A DNA stretch of 64,000 bases from CAZZDK01 sp964652235 (GTDB taxonomy: Bacteria > Pseudomonadota > Alphaproteobacteria > UBA9219), in contig CAZZDK010000007.1 of the NCBI GenBank assembly GCA_964652235.1, positions 1 through 64,000 on the forward strand, written 5' to 3'. The notes beneath the pieces were generated by a model, which was not told the DNA's origin, did not search any database, and was given only the letters and a program-made list of their open reading frames with translations. This document shows, piece after piece, positions 50,924-59,665 of this stretch; position 1 is the stretch's first letter; every line of letters begins with the position of its first letter. The position numbers were made by a program, and so were the translations under genes.

Positions 50924-52660
50924 TTAGTCAACGCCCTTCAGGCTCATAAGGTGGGGAAGGCGTATCTCGAAACGCGCGCCCTTGTAAAGCTCGGACGTCA
51001 CGGTGATCGAACCGCCCAGGCGCTTGACCTCCCTGTCCACGGCTTCCAGGCCGACGCCCCGCCCGGATAGGGAGGTGACCTTCTCGGTCGTCGTGAAGCC
51101 CCAGGAGAAAATGCGCTGGATCACCGCCGCGTCGTCCTCAAAGCGCCAATCGCCATCTGGATCGATGGCGCTAAGGCGGGCGCGCACGCGCGAGGGGTCG
51201 ATCCCGCCTCCGTCGTCGCTGATGACGATCTTGATGATTTCCCTTTCCCCGCCCTCGACGGGCAAAACTTCGCATGAAATCGTCACCTGTCCCGCCGCGT
51301 CCTTGCCGCGAGCCATGCGCGTGATCGGCGCTTCGATCCCGTGGTCGATAGCGTTGCGGCAAATATGGGTGAGCGAGAAAAAGAACTCCTGCAACGGACG
51401 CGCGAGGATCCTCGGGTTCTCTCCCTCAAACCGGACGGGCTTGACCTGCTTGTCCATAAAGCGCGCCAGCTCGTAAAGCTCGCGCTCGAACGAACGAAAA
51501 CAATCGCGGATCGGCACGGCGACAATAGTCGTCAGAAAAGAACGGACCAGGGCCGGAGCGGCGCCGTTCCTTTCCATCTCTTTCGAAAATTCGTAAAGAG
51601 CGTCTTCCGCGATTTCTCGGATGTTGCCGCGCCACTCGTATTCGGTGCCGATCAGGCTGCTGACTTCGTTCGTGACGCGCAGCAAGGCGGCGCCGATCCT
51701 TTGGCCTCCCTCCTGAAGACGGGCGCGAAACGAGGCGTCGTCCACGACGTCCGGCATTCTCAGGGCGTTTTCGACCGCATGAATCTCTTCGCCGAACTCG
51801 GTCAGGTTGAATTGCTTGACCGCCGCCTTAAGCGTGTGAAGCTGGCGCAGGATCTTCGGCGAATCCTTGATGGAAGCGGCGGGGTCCCTTGAGGATTCCA
51901 AAAAATCGCGCACATGGGCGAGGGTCGTCTGGAACTGGTTCCTGTCCCGGAAGATGTGGCAGATCATCTCGGCGAAATTCTGCTGTTTCTTCGCGGCCTG
52001 GCGCGCGGCGTATTCCTCCGTCAGGTCGGTCGCGATGACGACGGCCTTCACGAGATTTTTCGACCCGTCGAAAATGGGCCGATAGACGAGCGATATGCGC
52101 CGCGACGCGCTATGGGGAAAAACCTTGGGGAAAAAACGAACAATGTCCTCAAACGCCAACGCGTGGTCCCTTTTGAAGAGAATCGCGAGCCATTCCTCGA
52201 AATCGCCGCGCTCTTTTTCGGGAACGGCCAAAACGTCGGCGATGGGCTTCCCGGCGGGCACCGTCTCCAAAAGGTCGAGGCAGGCCTGCGAATAAACGCT
52301 TTCGCAAATACCGTCGCGCCCGAAAACCACGAACCCCTGCCCCAGGGAATTGACGAGAACCTCCGTCAGGCGCGCCTGGTTCGTGACGTGCCAATGGACC
52401 CGGTAGTTCAAAAGGTAAAGTCCAGCGATTCCGATGAACGAGGCCAGGACCATCACGCCGAAGGCCAAAGGGTCCACCACCGGGCCGCGCCCGAAAATCG
52501 GCAAGGCGACGGCGGCCAGAAGCATCAAGACGATGGCCGTCATGCCCGCAAGAGAGGTATGCACGACGTCAATCTGCCGCGCGGCCTCGGCAGCGCCCGG
52601 ATTCTCGCAGCGGCCCTGGAACAAGAGAGGCGGCTCTATGGGCATTGGACTGTCGGGCAT
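50924..52660 (-). CDS. Membrane-bound CheA-like histidine kinase without CheW domain
   Basis: This 578-aa protein has two transmembrane helices near the N-terminus (around residues 40-90), a PAS-like region (GQGFVVFGRDGICESVYSQA) and an Hpt-like helix bundle (ILRQLHTLKAAVKQFNLTEF). The CheA-type ATPase domain shows THICRNAIDHGIEAP, ISDDGGGIDPS and LSGRGVGLEAVDREV. It ends right after the ATPase domain, so the CheW-binding module is missing. The ATG at 52660 has an AAAGGGA site and lies 16 bases after the CheX-like stop. It probably phosphorylates the CheY-like protein encoded two genes upstream. Confidence 0.8.
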   Translation of the reverse strand: MPDSPMPIEPPLLFQGRCENPGAAEAARQIDVVHTSLAGMTAIVLMLLAAVALPIFGRGPVVDPLAFGVMVLASFIGIAGLYLLNYRVHWHVTNQARLTEVLVNSLGQGFVVFGRDGICESVYSQACLDLLETVPAGKPIADVLAVPEKERGDFEEWLAILFKRDHALAFEDIVRFFPKVFPHSASRRISLVYRPIFDGSKNLVKAVVIATDLTEEYAARQAAKKQQNFAEMICHIFRDRNQFQTTLAHVRDFLESSRDPAASIKDSPKILRQLHTLKAAVKQFNLTEFGEEIHAVENALRMPDVVDDASFRARLQEGGQRIGAALLRVTNEVSSLIGTEYEWRGNIREIAEDALYEFSKEMERNGAAPALVRSFLTTIVAVPIRDCFRSFERELYELARFMDKQVKPVRFEGENPRILARPLQEFFFSLTHICRNAIDHGIEAPITRMARGKDAAGQVTISCEVLPVEGGEREIIKIVISDDGGGIDPSRVRARLSAIDPDGDWRFEDDAAVIQRIFSWGFTTTEKVTSLSGRGVGLEAVDREVKRLGGSITVTSELYKGARFEIRLPHLMSLKGVD

Positions 52661-52676
52661 AGAATCCCTTTGGCCT

Positions 52677-53195
52677 TTACGTTTTCGAACTTTCTTTTTC
52701 TCCGCCGTAAACGGCAATGTGGACCTGGAACAATTGGCCTTCGAGATAGAAGGGGATAATCATGTACTGGCCGCGATGAAACTGGCTGACGAAATGGCCC
52801 CTTCCCGTCACGACGCTGGGTATGCCGAGCTTCAGGCCGTAGCCGCGCCCGTTCAGGTCCGTCTTGATCTGGCCGAAGATCATGTTCGTGATCTCGCCCA
52901 CGGCGTCCACCGTCATCTCGTGCGTGACGGAAATGGAGGGGCCGACGACGCGCGGCAGAATGTCGCGAACGGTCTCGAACGTCAGGCAGAGGGTCATCGT
53001 GCCTTCAAGCTCTTCCTGCACAAGCGCGATGACGCCCGAAACGTCGCCCACGAGCGAAACCATCCCGTTGCCTATCTCGAACGGCCCCGGCGTGACGCTT
53101 ACGCCGAACGTCGTTTGAAGGCACGAACAGACGGCTTGCGAAATCTCCTGCGACAGCCGCTCGTCAAGGCAAAGGCGTTGTCCGACCTGACCCAT
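52677..53195 (-). CDS. CheX/CheC-like protein
   Basis: This 172-aa protein fits the CheC/CheX phosphatase family. It has EMTVDAVGEITNMIFGQIKT, where the conserved E-x2-N-M-I pair recalls the CheX active site, followed by the family-like GIPSVVTGRG. CheX dephosphorylates CheY. It lies 9 bases after the CheY-like gene and 16 before the CheA-like kinase, forming a compact phospho-signalling unit. Confidence 0.75.
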   Translation of the reverse strand: MGQVGQRLCLDERLSQEISQAVCSCLQTTFGVSVTPGPFEIGNGMVSLVGDVSGVIALVQEELEGTMTLCLTFETVRDILPRVVGPSISVTHEMTVDAVGEITNMIFGQIKTDLNGRGYGLKLGIPSVVTGRGHFVSQFHRGQYMIIPFYLEGQLFQVHIAVYGGEKESSKT

Positions 53196-53204
53196 TTCCG
53201 CACC

Positions 53205-53627
53205 TCAATTTTTCTGCCGCTTACGCTTGATCCACTCGTGAATCTCGAACAGTTTCTTACTGAGATCCGACGGCGAGACGGGCTTGATGATGTAAGAGGT
53301 CGCGCCCGCCTTGATGGCCTTCATAATATTCTGCTGCTCCGATTCCGCCGTCAGCATGACGAAGGCGGTCTCGGCGTATTCGGGCCGCGCGCGAAAATAA
53401 TTCAGCACTTCAAGACCGGAAATGGTCGGCATATTCCAATCGAGAAAAACGATGTCGTAAGGCTGCTCGACGGCGGCGGCTTTTTGGATCAGGTCGATGG
53501 CTTCGTTGCCGTCCGCAGCCGTCTGTATGTTCGTGACCTTCGCGTCCTGGAGCGTGTTGCGAACGAACTGCCGGACGAGAAAATGATCGTCGGCGACCAG
53601 GACCTTAAGCTGCGCCAGCTGGCTCAC
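53205..53627 (-). CDS. CheY-like response regulator
   Basis: This 140-aa single-domain receiver has VLVADDHFLVRQFV, the phospho-Asp in IVFLDWNMPTISG, Thr in VMLTAES and Lys in YIIKPVSPSD. A basic C-terminal tail (WIKRKRQKN) follows the receiver. It heads the CheY-CheX-kinase trio downstream of adk. Its output partner is unknown; a second CheY is in the main che operon. Confidence 0.9.
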   Translation of the reverse strand: MSQLAQLKVLVADDHFLVRQFVRNTLQDAKVTNIQTAADGNEAIDLIQKAAAVEQPYDIVFLDWNMPTISGLEVLNYFRARPEYAETAFVMLTAESEQQNIMKAIKAGATSYIIKPVSPSDLSKKLFEIHEWIKRKRQKN

Positions 53628-53714
53628 GTTTTTTCTCCCTGCCTGATGATAAGCGCGGACGAACGAAACCGCCCGCCCTTAAAGCGGAATCCAACCCCGG
53701 ATTTTTCGCATAAA

Positions 53715-53737
53715 AGTCTTGCCTTATCGTTAAGACT
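53715..53737 (-). terminator. Possible terminator or attenuator after adk
   Basis: On the minus strand AGTCTT and AAGACT form a six-pair stem around 11 bases, followed by TTTT. A second hairpin (GAAGGCC / GGCCTTC, 53748-53770) overlaps the adk stop region. Either could reduce transcription from secY-adk into the signalling trio. Confidence 0.35.
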
Positions 53738-53768
53738 GGCCACCGCAGAAGGCCGGGCGATCAGGCCT

Positions 53769-54422
53769 TCAGCTTGAAAAACCTAGGACTTTTTCAAGAG
53801 CGTTGAAAACCTCTCCCATCGGGGCCATGCCGTCCACGCTCTTGAGCATTCCTTTGTCTCTGTAATAAGGCAGAATCGGCGCGGTCTGGTCGTTATAGGC
53901 CTTAAGCCGGGCTTTCATGGTTTCGGCGTTATCGTCCGGACGGCGGGTAAAATCCGCGCCGCCGCAGGAATCGCAAACGCCCGGCTTTTTCGTGGGCTTG
54001 AAGGTATCGTGGTAACCCTCCCCGCACTTGGCGCAGGTGAAGCGGCCCGAAACGCGCGCCACCAGCGCGCTTTCATCGACCTTCATCTCGACGACGAAAT
54101 CGAGCTTTTTGCCCTTGGCGGCGAGCATGGCGTCAAGCGCCTCGGCCTGGGGCACCGTGCGGGGAAAACCGTCGAGAATAAATCCCCTGGCGCAATCCGG
54201 CTGGCCGATGCGGCTGTCGATCAGGCGGATCATAAGCTCGTCGGGAACCAGCTTGCCCGCGTCCATGATGGCCTTGGCTTCTTTGCCCAGAGGTTCGCCG
54301 TTCTTGATCGAAGCGCGCAGCATATCGCCTGTGGAAAGCTGAATCAGACCGTATTTTTCCTCAAGCTGACGCGCCTGCGTGCCCTTGCCCGCCCCCGGCG
54401 GGCCGAGAAGAATGATGTTCAT
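53769..54422 (-). CDS. adk: Adenylate kinase
   Basis: This 217-aa enzyme interconverts ATP, AMP and ADP. It has the P-loop LLGPPGAGKGTQARQLEEK, the AMP-site DGFPRTVPQAEAL and a long LID with a zinc knuckle (CAKCGEGY and CDSCGG). It lies 4 bases after secY, as in many spc operons. Confidence 0.97.
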   Translation of the reverse strand: MNIILLGPPGAGKGTQARQLEEKYGLIQLSTGDMLRASIKNGEPLGKEAKAIMDAGKLVPDELMIRLIDSRIGQPDCARGFILDGFPRTVPQAEALDAMLAAKGKKLDFVVEMKVDESALVARVSGRFTCAKCGEGYHDTFKPTKKPGVCDSCGGADFTRRPDDNAETMKARLKAYNDQTAPILPYYRDKGMLKSVDGMAPMGEVFNALEKVLGFSS

Positions 54423-54426
54423 CGCC

Positions 54427-55764
54427 CTATTTCCCTAATTTGGATTTTTTGATCAACCCTTCGTACTGATGGGCGATCAGATGCGTCTGCACGCGCGAGA
54501 TCGTGTCGATCGTCACGCTCACGACGATGAGAAGCGAGGTGCCCCCCAGATAGAACGGCACGCCGCCCCGGCCCATCAGAAACTCAGGCAGCAGGCAGAC
54601 GGCGACCAGATAGGCCGCGCCAAGAACCGTCAGGCGCGTCAGGACGTAATCGAAATATTCCGCCGTGTTCGCGCCGGGCCGGATGCCGGGAACGAACCCG
54701 CCGTATTTACGTAAGTTCTCCGCCGTCTCGATCGGGTTGAACACGACCGCCGTGTAAAAGAACGAGAAAAACACGATCAAAAGAGCATAAAGAACCATGA
54801 ACAAGGGCTTACCGTGGCCCAGCGCCGCGACGAAATCCGCAAGCCAGCCGCCCTTTTGCTGCACATCGGAAAAGTTCGCGAGCGTCAGCGGGAACAAAAG
54901 CAGAGAGCTGGCGAAAATCGGCGGAATGACGCCCGACGTGTTGAGCTTGAGGGGCATATGCGAAGCCTCGCCGCCGTATATTTTGTTGCCGACCTGGCGC
55001 TTGGGATAATTGACAAGGATGCGGCGCTGGGCGCGTTCGAAAAAGACGCACGCCGCCAAAACGGCGACGATCAACGCCAGGATGAACAGGATGAACCAGG
55101 TCGAAAGCGCGCCTGTGCGACCAAGTTCGAACGTCTGGGCCATCGCGCGGGGCAACCCCGCGACGATACCGGCATAGATAATCATCGAAACCCCGTTGCC
55201 GATTCCGCGAGCCGTTATCTGCTCGCCCAGCCACATCAGGAAAACGGTGCCGCCCGTAAGCGTGACAACCGCCGTCAAGCGGAAGAAAAAACCGCCCGCG
55301 ACGACGGCGGAACCGACGCCCGCCGTCATGTTCTCAAGCCCCACCGCCAGCGCGTAAGACTGAACGGCGGCGAAAAGAACGGTCATGGTGCGGGAATATT
55401 GGCTGAGTTTCTGCTGGCCCGAAGCTCCCTCTTTCTTAAGCGCCTCGAAAGCGGGCAGGATGGCCGTGAGAAGCTGGACGATGATCGAGGCCGTGATATA
55501 GGGCATGACGCCGAGCGCGAAGATCGTCATGCGGCCCAGGGCGCCGCCCGAAAACATATTGAACATATCCAAAATGCCGCCGCCGTGCGCCTTGAACAGA
55601 CTGGCCAGCGCCACGGGGTCGATGCCCGGCACAGGAATATAGGTGCCCAGGCGATAGACGATCAGCGCCAAAAGCGTGAACCAGATGCGGTTCTTAAGAT
55701 CTGTCGCCTTGCCGAAGGCGGAAAGGTTGATGCTGGCGGCAAGCTGTTCGGCGGGGGAAGTCAT
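54427..55764 (-). CDS. secY: Preprotein translocase subunit SecY
   Basis: This 445-aa channel protein has ten transmembrane helices. Signatures include YRLGTYIPVPGIDP, MLGLGVMPYITAS-like FALGVMPYITASIIVQLL and NTAEYFDYVLTRLTVLGAAY. The ATG at 55764 is used because the upstream in-frame codon is a TTG without support. It begins a minus-strand unit with adk; rplO and the rest of the spc operon are not upstream. Confidence 0.97.
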   Translation of the reverse strand: MTSPAEQLAASINLSAFGKATDLKNRIWFTLLALIVYRLGTYIPVPGIDPVALASLFKAHGGGILDMFNMFSGGALGRMTIFALGVMPYITASIIVQLLTAILPAFEALKKEGASGQQKLSQYSRTMTVLFAAVQSYALAVGLENMTAGVGSAVVAGGFFFRLTAVVTLTGGTVFLMWLGEQITARGIGNGVSMIIYAGIVAGLPRAMAQTFELGRTGALSTWFILFILALIVAVLAACVFFERAQRRILVNYPKRQVGNKIYGGEASHMPLKLNTSGVIPPIFASSLLLFPLTLANFSDVQQKGGWLADFVAALGHGKPLFMVLYALLIVFFSFFYTAVVFNPIETAENLRKYGGFVPGIRPGANTAEYFDYVLTRLTVLGAAYLVAVCLLPEFLMGRGGVPFYLGGTSLLIVVSVTIDTISRVQTHLIAHQYEGLIKKSKLGK

Positions 55765-55842
55765 GGCGGCTTTGCTGTCCTGATGGAAACGAAAAGATAA
55801 GGTCTTCCGAGCCAAACGGCCCCAGAATCCAAACCGGGCCGG

Positions 55843-55871
55843 ACTGTAGCACCCCTTTTTCCCGATGGCAA
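55843..55871 (-). promoter_or_regulatory. Candidate sigma-70 promoter of secY-adk
   Basis: On the minus strand TTGCCA (55866-55871) is followed by 17 bases and TACAGT (55843-55848). This gives secY its own promoter, consistent with its separation from the rest of the spc operon. Confidence 0.5.
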
Positions 55872-55940
55872 AGCAGGAAAAAACGAGGGAAAAGAGCTAT
55901 AACCCTTTGCGTCATCCCGGCTTGGTTTATATTGGGCCCT

Positions 55941-56481
55941 ATGAAACGCCTCCCTCAAGACCTCCTCGCCCAGGCGGCGCTTGTTCTGCTGGCCGAAACG
56001 CCGGACGCCCTGCCCTCGCCCGAGGCGCTGGCACGGCGGGCGGGACTGCCTCTTAAAAAAGTCCGGACCCTGTGTCCGGACGAGGCTTCGCTTGTCGCCC
56101 TTGTCGTAGGCTTCATCGACAGAGCCGTAAAAAAGTCTCTTGCGCCGAGCGAGCCGGACGCGACGGAAAAAGACCGCCTGTTCGATTTCTTCATCACCCG
56201 TTTCGAGGCGATGGCCCCTTTTCGCGACGGCATTCTCGCGCTGGCCGCGCGGGGAAGAAAAACGCCCGCGCTCGCTTTCGCGTTTTATAAAGCGCAGAGC
56301 GAATCCATCGGAAANNNNNNNNNNNNNNNNCGAAAAAACATCCCCCCTGGACAGGCTGCCTCTCCTGGCCGCCTATCATTGGGCCTTTTGCGCCTGGGAG
56401 CGGGAGGACAATCCCGCTCTGCCGCTGACTATGGCCGCGCTGAACGCAACGCTCCGGGCGGTCCTTCGCCTGATGACCTAG
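55941..56481 (+). CDS. TetR-like regulator interrupted by an assembly gap
   Basis: The N-terminal part (MKRLPQDLLAQAALVLLAET then PSPEALARRAGLPLKKVRTL) looks like a TetR-type helix-turn-helix. It is cut by 16 N at 56315-56330. After the gap the coherent frame is EKTSPLDRLPLLAAYHWAFC through TMAALNATLRAVLRLM with a stop at 56479-56481. The two parts are not in frame if the gap is 16 bases, so its length is arbitrary. The target is unknown; divergent secY is the neighbour. Confidence 0.65.
56315..56330. other. Assembly gap (16 N)
   Basis: Sixteen undetermined bases fall inside the TetR-like gene. The coding frame changes across it. Confidence 0.99.
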
Positions 56482-56580
56482 ACGGTAATCTGCGCTGCCT
56501 TCGGCGTTGCTCCGGTCCCGACGCCTAACCGCTCCCGAAGAGCCTGATCGACCGGTCGTTTCGCCACATCTTGACGTCGC

Positions 56581-56784
56581 TTAAGAACCTGCTTCCATGA
56601 CCTCGACGTAACGCGACGATTCAAGCGCGCTTCGTATAGTCGCCCGCCGTCCTAGGCGATGTCGCGCAGGCACCGCAACAAGAACCTCTTGTTTATCGGG
56701 GCTATGCTTAACGGCAAAGGCACACTTAAAAGGTGAAAAAGAAGTGCCTTCCTCGCTCTTAAAAAAGAACCTCTCCGGTACCAT
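56581..56784 (-). CDS. Possible small protein (67 aa), weak
   Basis: This open frame starts MVPERFFFKSEEGTSF and ends ESSRYVEVMEAGS, with a plausible amino-acid mix. No ribosome site or known family was seen. It is the only candidate gene in the 466 bases between the TetR-like gene and the phasin, which otherwise hold palindromic DNA. Confidence 0.25.
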   Translation of the reverse strand: MVPERFFFKSEEGTSFSPFKCAFAVKHSPDKQEVLVAVPARHRLGRRATIRSALESSRYVEVMEAGS

Positions 56785-56829
56785 TATGAAAAAAATCGAC
56801 TTTTTCAGCCGTTAATTATGGTAAAAAAA

Positions 56830-56865
56830 GCGTGACAAACCGATTCAGAATCGGCATATTCACGC
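56830..56865. promoter_or_regulatory. Nested palindrome upstream of the phasin gene
   Basis: GCGTGA (56830-56835) and TCACGC (56860-56865) enclose CCGATTC-A-GAATCGG (56840-56854), a perfect seven-pair inner repeat. It ends 82 bases before the phasin ATG. It may be an operator, for example for a PHB-responsive repressor, though it does not match a site I know. Confidence 0.4.
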
Positions 56866-56947
56866 TCGTTAACCATACCTTTTTCCGTTTGGTTGATTCT
56901 TTACCAAGCGGATCCCTCCTTAACGTTAACGCCTGAACGAGGATCGA

Positions 56948-57463
56948 ATGTCAAAAACGCCATCCAATCCGTTCTTCGAGACGGACTTCTCGAAGTTCAT
57001 GGACCTTTCGAAATTTATGGACGTCAGCAAGCTTATGGACTTTTCGAATATGCCTTGCATGATGGACGTCAGCAAAATGATGGGGGAATACAAGGTCCCC
57101 AATTTCGACGTCGAGGCCTTGATGGCCGCGCAGCGCAAGAACATCGAGACCATGGCCAGCGCCAATCAGAAGGCCTTCGAGAGTATGCAGGCCTTCATGC
57201 AGCGCCAGGCCGAGCTGGCCCGCCAGAGCTTCGAGGCCACATCCTCCCTCGTTCAGGCCGTCATGGCCGCGCCGACGCCCGAGGAAAAGATTGCCAAGCA
57301 GGTCGAAGCGACCAAGCAGACGATCGAGCGTTGTGTCTCCAGCCTCCGGGAACTCGGCGAGATGCTCTCGCAAAGCCAAATGCAGGCCGTTCAGACCGTC
57401 AGCGATCGCGTATGCGAAAGCATGGACGAAATGCAAGGACTTATGAAGAACGTCCGGGAATAA
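56948..57463 (+). CDS. Phasin family protein
   Basis: This 171-aa granule-associated protein coats polyhydroxyalkanoate inclusions. The family core is NFDVEALMAAQRKNIETMAS through AFMQRQAELARQSFE. The N-terminal 40 residues carry five imperfect D-x-SK-x-M units (DFSKFMDLSKFMDVSKLMD, then DFSN and DVSKMM). A GAGGAT ribosome site precedes the ATG, and a strong terminator follows at 57493. Confidence 0.9.
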   Translation: MSKTPSNPFFETDFSKFMDLSKFMDVSKLMDFSNMPCMMDVSKMMGEYKVPNFDVEALMAAQRKNIETMASANQKAFESMQAFMQRQAELARQSFEATSSLVQAVMAAPTPEEKIAKQVEATKQTIERCVSSLRELGEMLSQSQMQAVQTVSDRVCESMDEMQGLMKNVRE

Positions 57464-57492
57464 GCTCCGGCCTTTCCGTTCAGGCGATAAAG

Positions 57493-57526
57493 AGCGCGGT
57501 GGTTCCTCCCCACCGCGCTTTTTTTT
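57493..57526 (+). terminator. Strong intrinsic terminator after the phasin gene
   Basis: AGCGCGGTGG and CCACCGCGCT form a perfect ten-pair stem with a seven-base loop, followed by eight T. It lies 30 bases after the phasin stop. Confidence 0.92.
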
Positions 57527-57563
57527 GCGGCCGTGCGGGAAAGTAAAGAGCCTGTTCAGAATC

Positions 57564-58901
57564 TCACACCGGCAGCCAAACCCGCGCCCTCAGCCCCCCC
57601 ATCGGACTGGCCTCAAGCACGATGTCGCCGCCGTGCGCGCGGATAATATCCCGCGCGATGGTCAGGCCGAGGCCCACGCCTCCCGTGTCCTGGTTGCGGG
57701 ATTCGTCGAGCCGAAGAAAGGGTTTGAAAACGTCTTCCCTTTTTTCCTCAGGAATGCCGGGACCATCGTCGTCGATGAGGATGTCCACAGCGTAGTCGCG
57801 CACGGTCAGCGTCACATTGGCCCGCTTGCCGTAGCGCAAGGCGTTGCCGATCAGGTTGCCCAGACACCTTTTCATGGCGTTCGGGCGAATCCTGATGGTG
57901 ATCTGCTCTTCGACCTCAAGGCCTATATCCGGTCTCTCGCGCCGCGCGGCCTCCACGACCTCCCTTAAAAGCGGCCCCAGCTCGACGAGCGAGGAGGCTT
58001 CCGCTTCCTCTCCCCGCGCGAAGGCGAGATAGGCCTCCAGCATATTTTCCATCTCGGTGATGTCGGCGTGGAAGCCGCGCGTATGGGCGCTTTCCGGCAT
58101 CATGGCGAGTTCCAGCTTCATGCGCGTCAAGGGAGTCCGCAAATCGTGCGAAACGCCCGCAAGCATCGTCGTGCGCTGAGCCATGGCGCGCCTTAACCGG
58201 TCTTTCATCACAAGCAGGGCCGAGGCCGCCTGCCGCACCTCGGTCGCGCCTTCGGGCTTAAACCATGGAACTTCATGCCCCTTGCCGATGGCTTCCGCCG
58301 CCTGCGCCAAACGGCGCACGGGCCGCACCTGGTTGCGCATGAACAAAAGCGCGATGACGGAAAGAAGAATGGAGCTGCCGATCATCCAGCCGATGAACAC
58401 TTCGGTCGTCGGCGTGTAAATGCGCCGCTCCGGTACCTGGGCGATATAGAGGCCGCGAGGCACTTCCACGAGAATGATCACCGCGCCCGGATCGCTTTTC
58501 AGGTCGATGAAATGGGGATAGGGCACGCGCTCGTCCAGCGCCTTGCGAAGCATCTCGCGCAAGGGCGTAGGATAGCGCTTGACGTATTTGGGAAGTTTTT
58601 TCCCCGGTTCGAACGATAAAAAAAGATCAAGTTTTCTTTCGGCGGCGCGTAAAATGCTCTCGCGCTCGGACTCGCTTTTGACTTCCGCCAGTATTTCCAA
58701 CATCACGCCTATCTCGCCCGCCACGGCGTGCGTCATACGGTGCGTCACCGTGTACCAATGGCGGTCGAAAAAGACGAACGTCGCCACGCCCAGGGCCAAA
58801 AACGTGGGCAGAACGATGATCAGGATCGTGCGCCCGAAAAGCCCCTTGGGCAAAAGCCGTTTGACCCCTAATGTCAAAAGCGGAAGCCTTAAACGAAACA
58901 T
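57564..58901 (-). CDS. EnvZ-like sensor histidine kinase
   Basis: This 445-aa kinase has two transmembrane helices (about residues 26-46 and 170-190) around a periplasmic region, a HAMP domain (RRLAQAAEAIGKGHEVPWFK), a HisKA domain with phospho-His in AGVSHDLRTPLTRMKLEL, and an HATPase domain (NLIGNALRYG, DDGPGIPEE, GVGLGLTIARDI). The H-box and order match EnvZ. It lies 17 bases after its response regulator gene. Confidence 0.92.
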   Translation of the reverse strand: MFRLRLPLLTLGVKRLLPKGLFGRTILIIVLPTFLALGVATFVFFDRHWYTVTHRMTHAVAGEIGVMLEILAEVKSESERESILRAAERKLDLFLSFEPGKKLPKYVKRYPTPLREMLRKALDERVPYPHFIDLKSDPGAVIILVEVPRGLYIAQVPERRIYTPTTEVFIGWMIGSSILLSVIALLFMRNQVRPVRRLAQAAEAIGKGHEVPWFKPEGATEVRQAASALLVMKDRLRRAMAQRTTMLAGVSHDLRTPLTRMKLELAMMPESAHTRGFHADITEMENMLEAYLAFARGEEAEASSLVELGPLLREVVEAARRERPDIGLEVEEQITIRIRPNAMKRCLGNLIGNALRYGKRANVTLTVRDYAVDILIDDDGPGIPEEKREDVFKPFLRLDESRNQDTGGVGLGLTIARDIIRAHGGDIVLEASPMGGLRARVWLPV

Positions 58902-58918
58902 ACGCCTTTTCCCCTTCG

Positions 58919-59644
58919 TTACGTTTCCACTTCGGGCATCAGCATATATCCCTCGCCCCGCACGGTTATAAGATAGCGCGGATTGCGGGGATCGTCTTCT
59001 ATTTTACGTCGCAGGCGCGTCACCTGCACGTCGATGGTCCGGTCGTTGATCGCGCCTTTGCTCCGCTCGGCCAGCGTCTCTCGGGAAACCGGCGCGCCCG
59101 GCTCAGCAGCCAAAACCTGCATCAGGCCCGCTTCCATGCCCGTCAGCCGCACCGTTTCGTCCGGACAGCGAAGCTCGTCGCGTCCGGCGTCGTAAACCCA
59201 GCGGCCAAGCTTCAAAAGAGGAACGGAATCCGCCGCCCTATTCCGCACGCGCCGAAGCACGGCGTGGATGCGAAGCAAAAGTTCCTTTGGCTCAAAGGGC
59301 TTGGAGAGATAATCGTCCGCGCCCGTCTCCAGCCCCTCAATCCGTTCGTCCGGCTCTGCCTTGGCCGTCAGGAGAAGGATAGGCAATTGCCGCGCCCGGC
59401 TTTCCGCCTGAGCCCGGAAGGATCGCGCCAGTTCCAGACCGCTTTCGCCCGGCATCATGACATCCAGAACCATCAGATCGAAGGCCATGGAGCGGAAGGC
59501 CTCTCGCGCCTCTGCCGCGCCCGAGGCCGTGGTCACGATAAACCCGTTTTCGGACAGATATTGGCGCAAAAGGCCGCGAAGCCTGTCGTCGTCGTCCACG
59601 ACAAGGATATGGGGTTTCAGGGCTGGCGAAAGAGGTTGAGACAT
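58919..59644 (-). CDS. OmpR-family response regulator
   Basis: This 241-aa regulator has a receiver (ILVVDDDDRLRGLLRQYLSE, phospho-Asp in LMVLDVMMPGESG, Lys in YLSKPFEPKEL) and a winged-helix DNA-binding domain (SKGAINDRTIDVQVTRLRRK). The ATG at 59644 is chosen over an in-frame TTG three codons upstream. With the downstream kinase it forms an OmpR/EnvZ-type pair, likely for envelope or osmotic responses. Confidence 0.93.
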   Translation of the reverse strand: MSQPLSPALKPHILVVDDDDRLRGLLRQYLSENGFIVTTASGAAEAREAFRSMAFDLMVLDVMMPGESGLELARSFRAQAESRARQLPILLLTAKAEPDERIEGLETGADDYLSKPFEPKELLLRIHAVLRRVRNRAADSVPLLKLGRWVYDAGRDELRCPDETVRLTGMEAGLMQVLAAEPGAPVSRETLAERSKGAINDRTIDVQVTRLRRKIEDDPRNPRYLITVRGEGYMLMPEVET

Positions 59645-59665
59645 AATTCCCAATAGGTTAACAGG

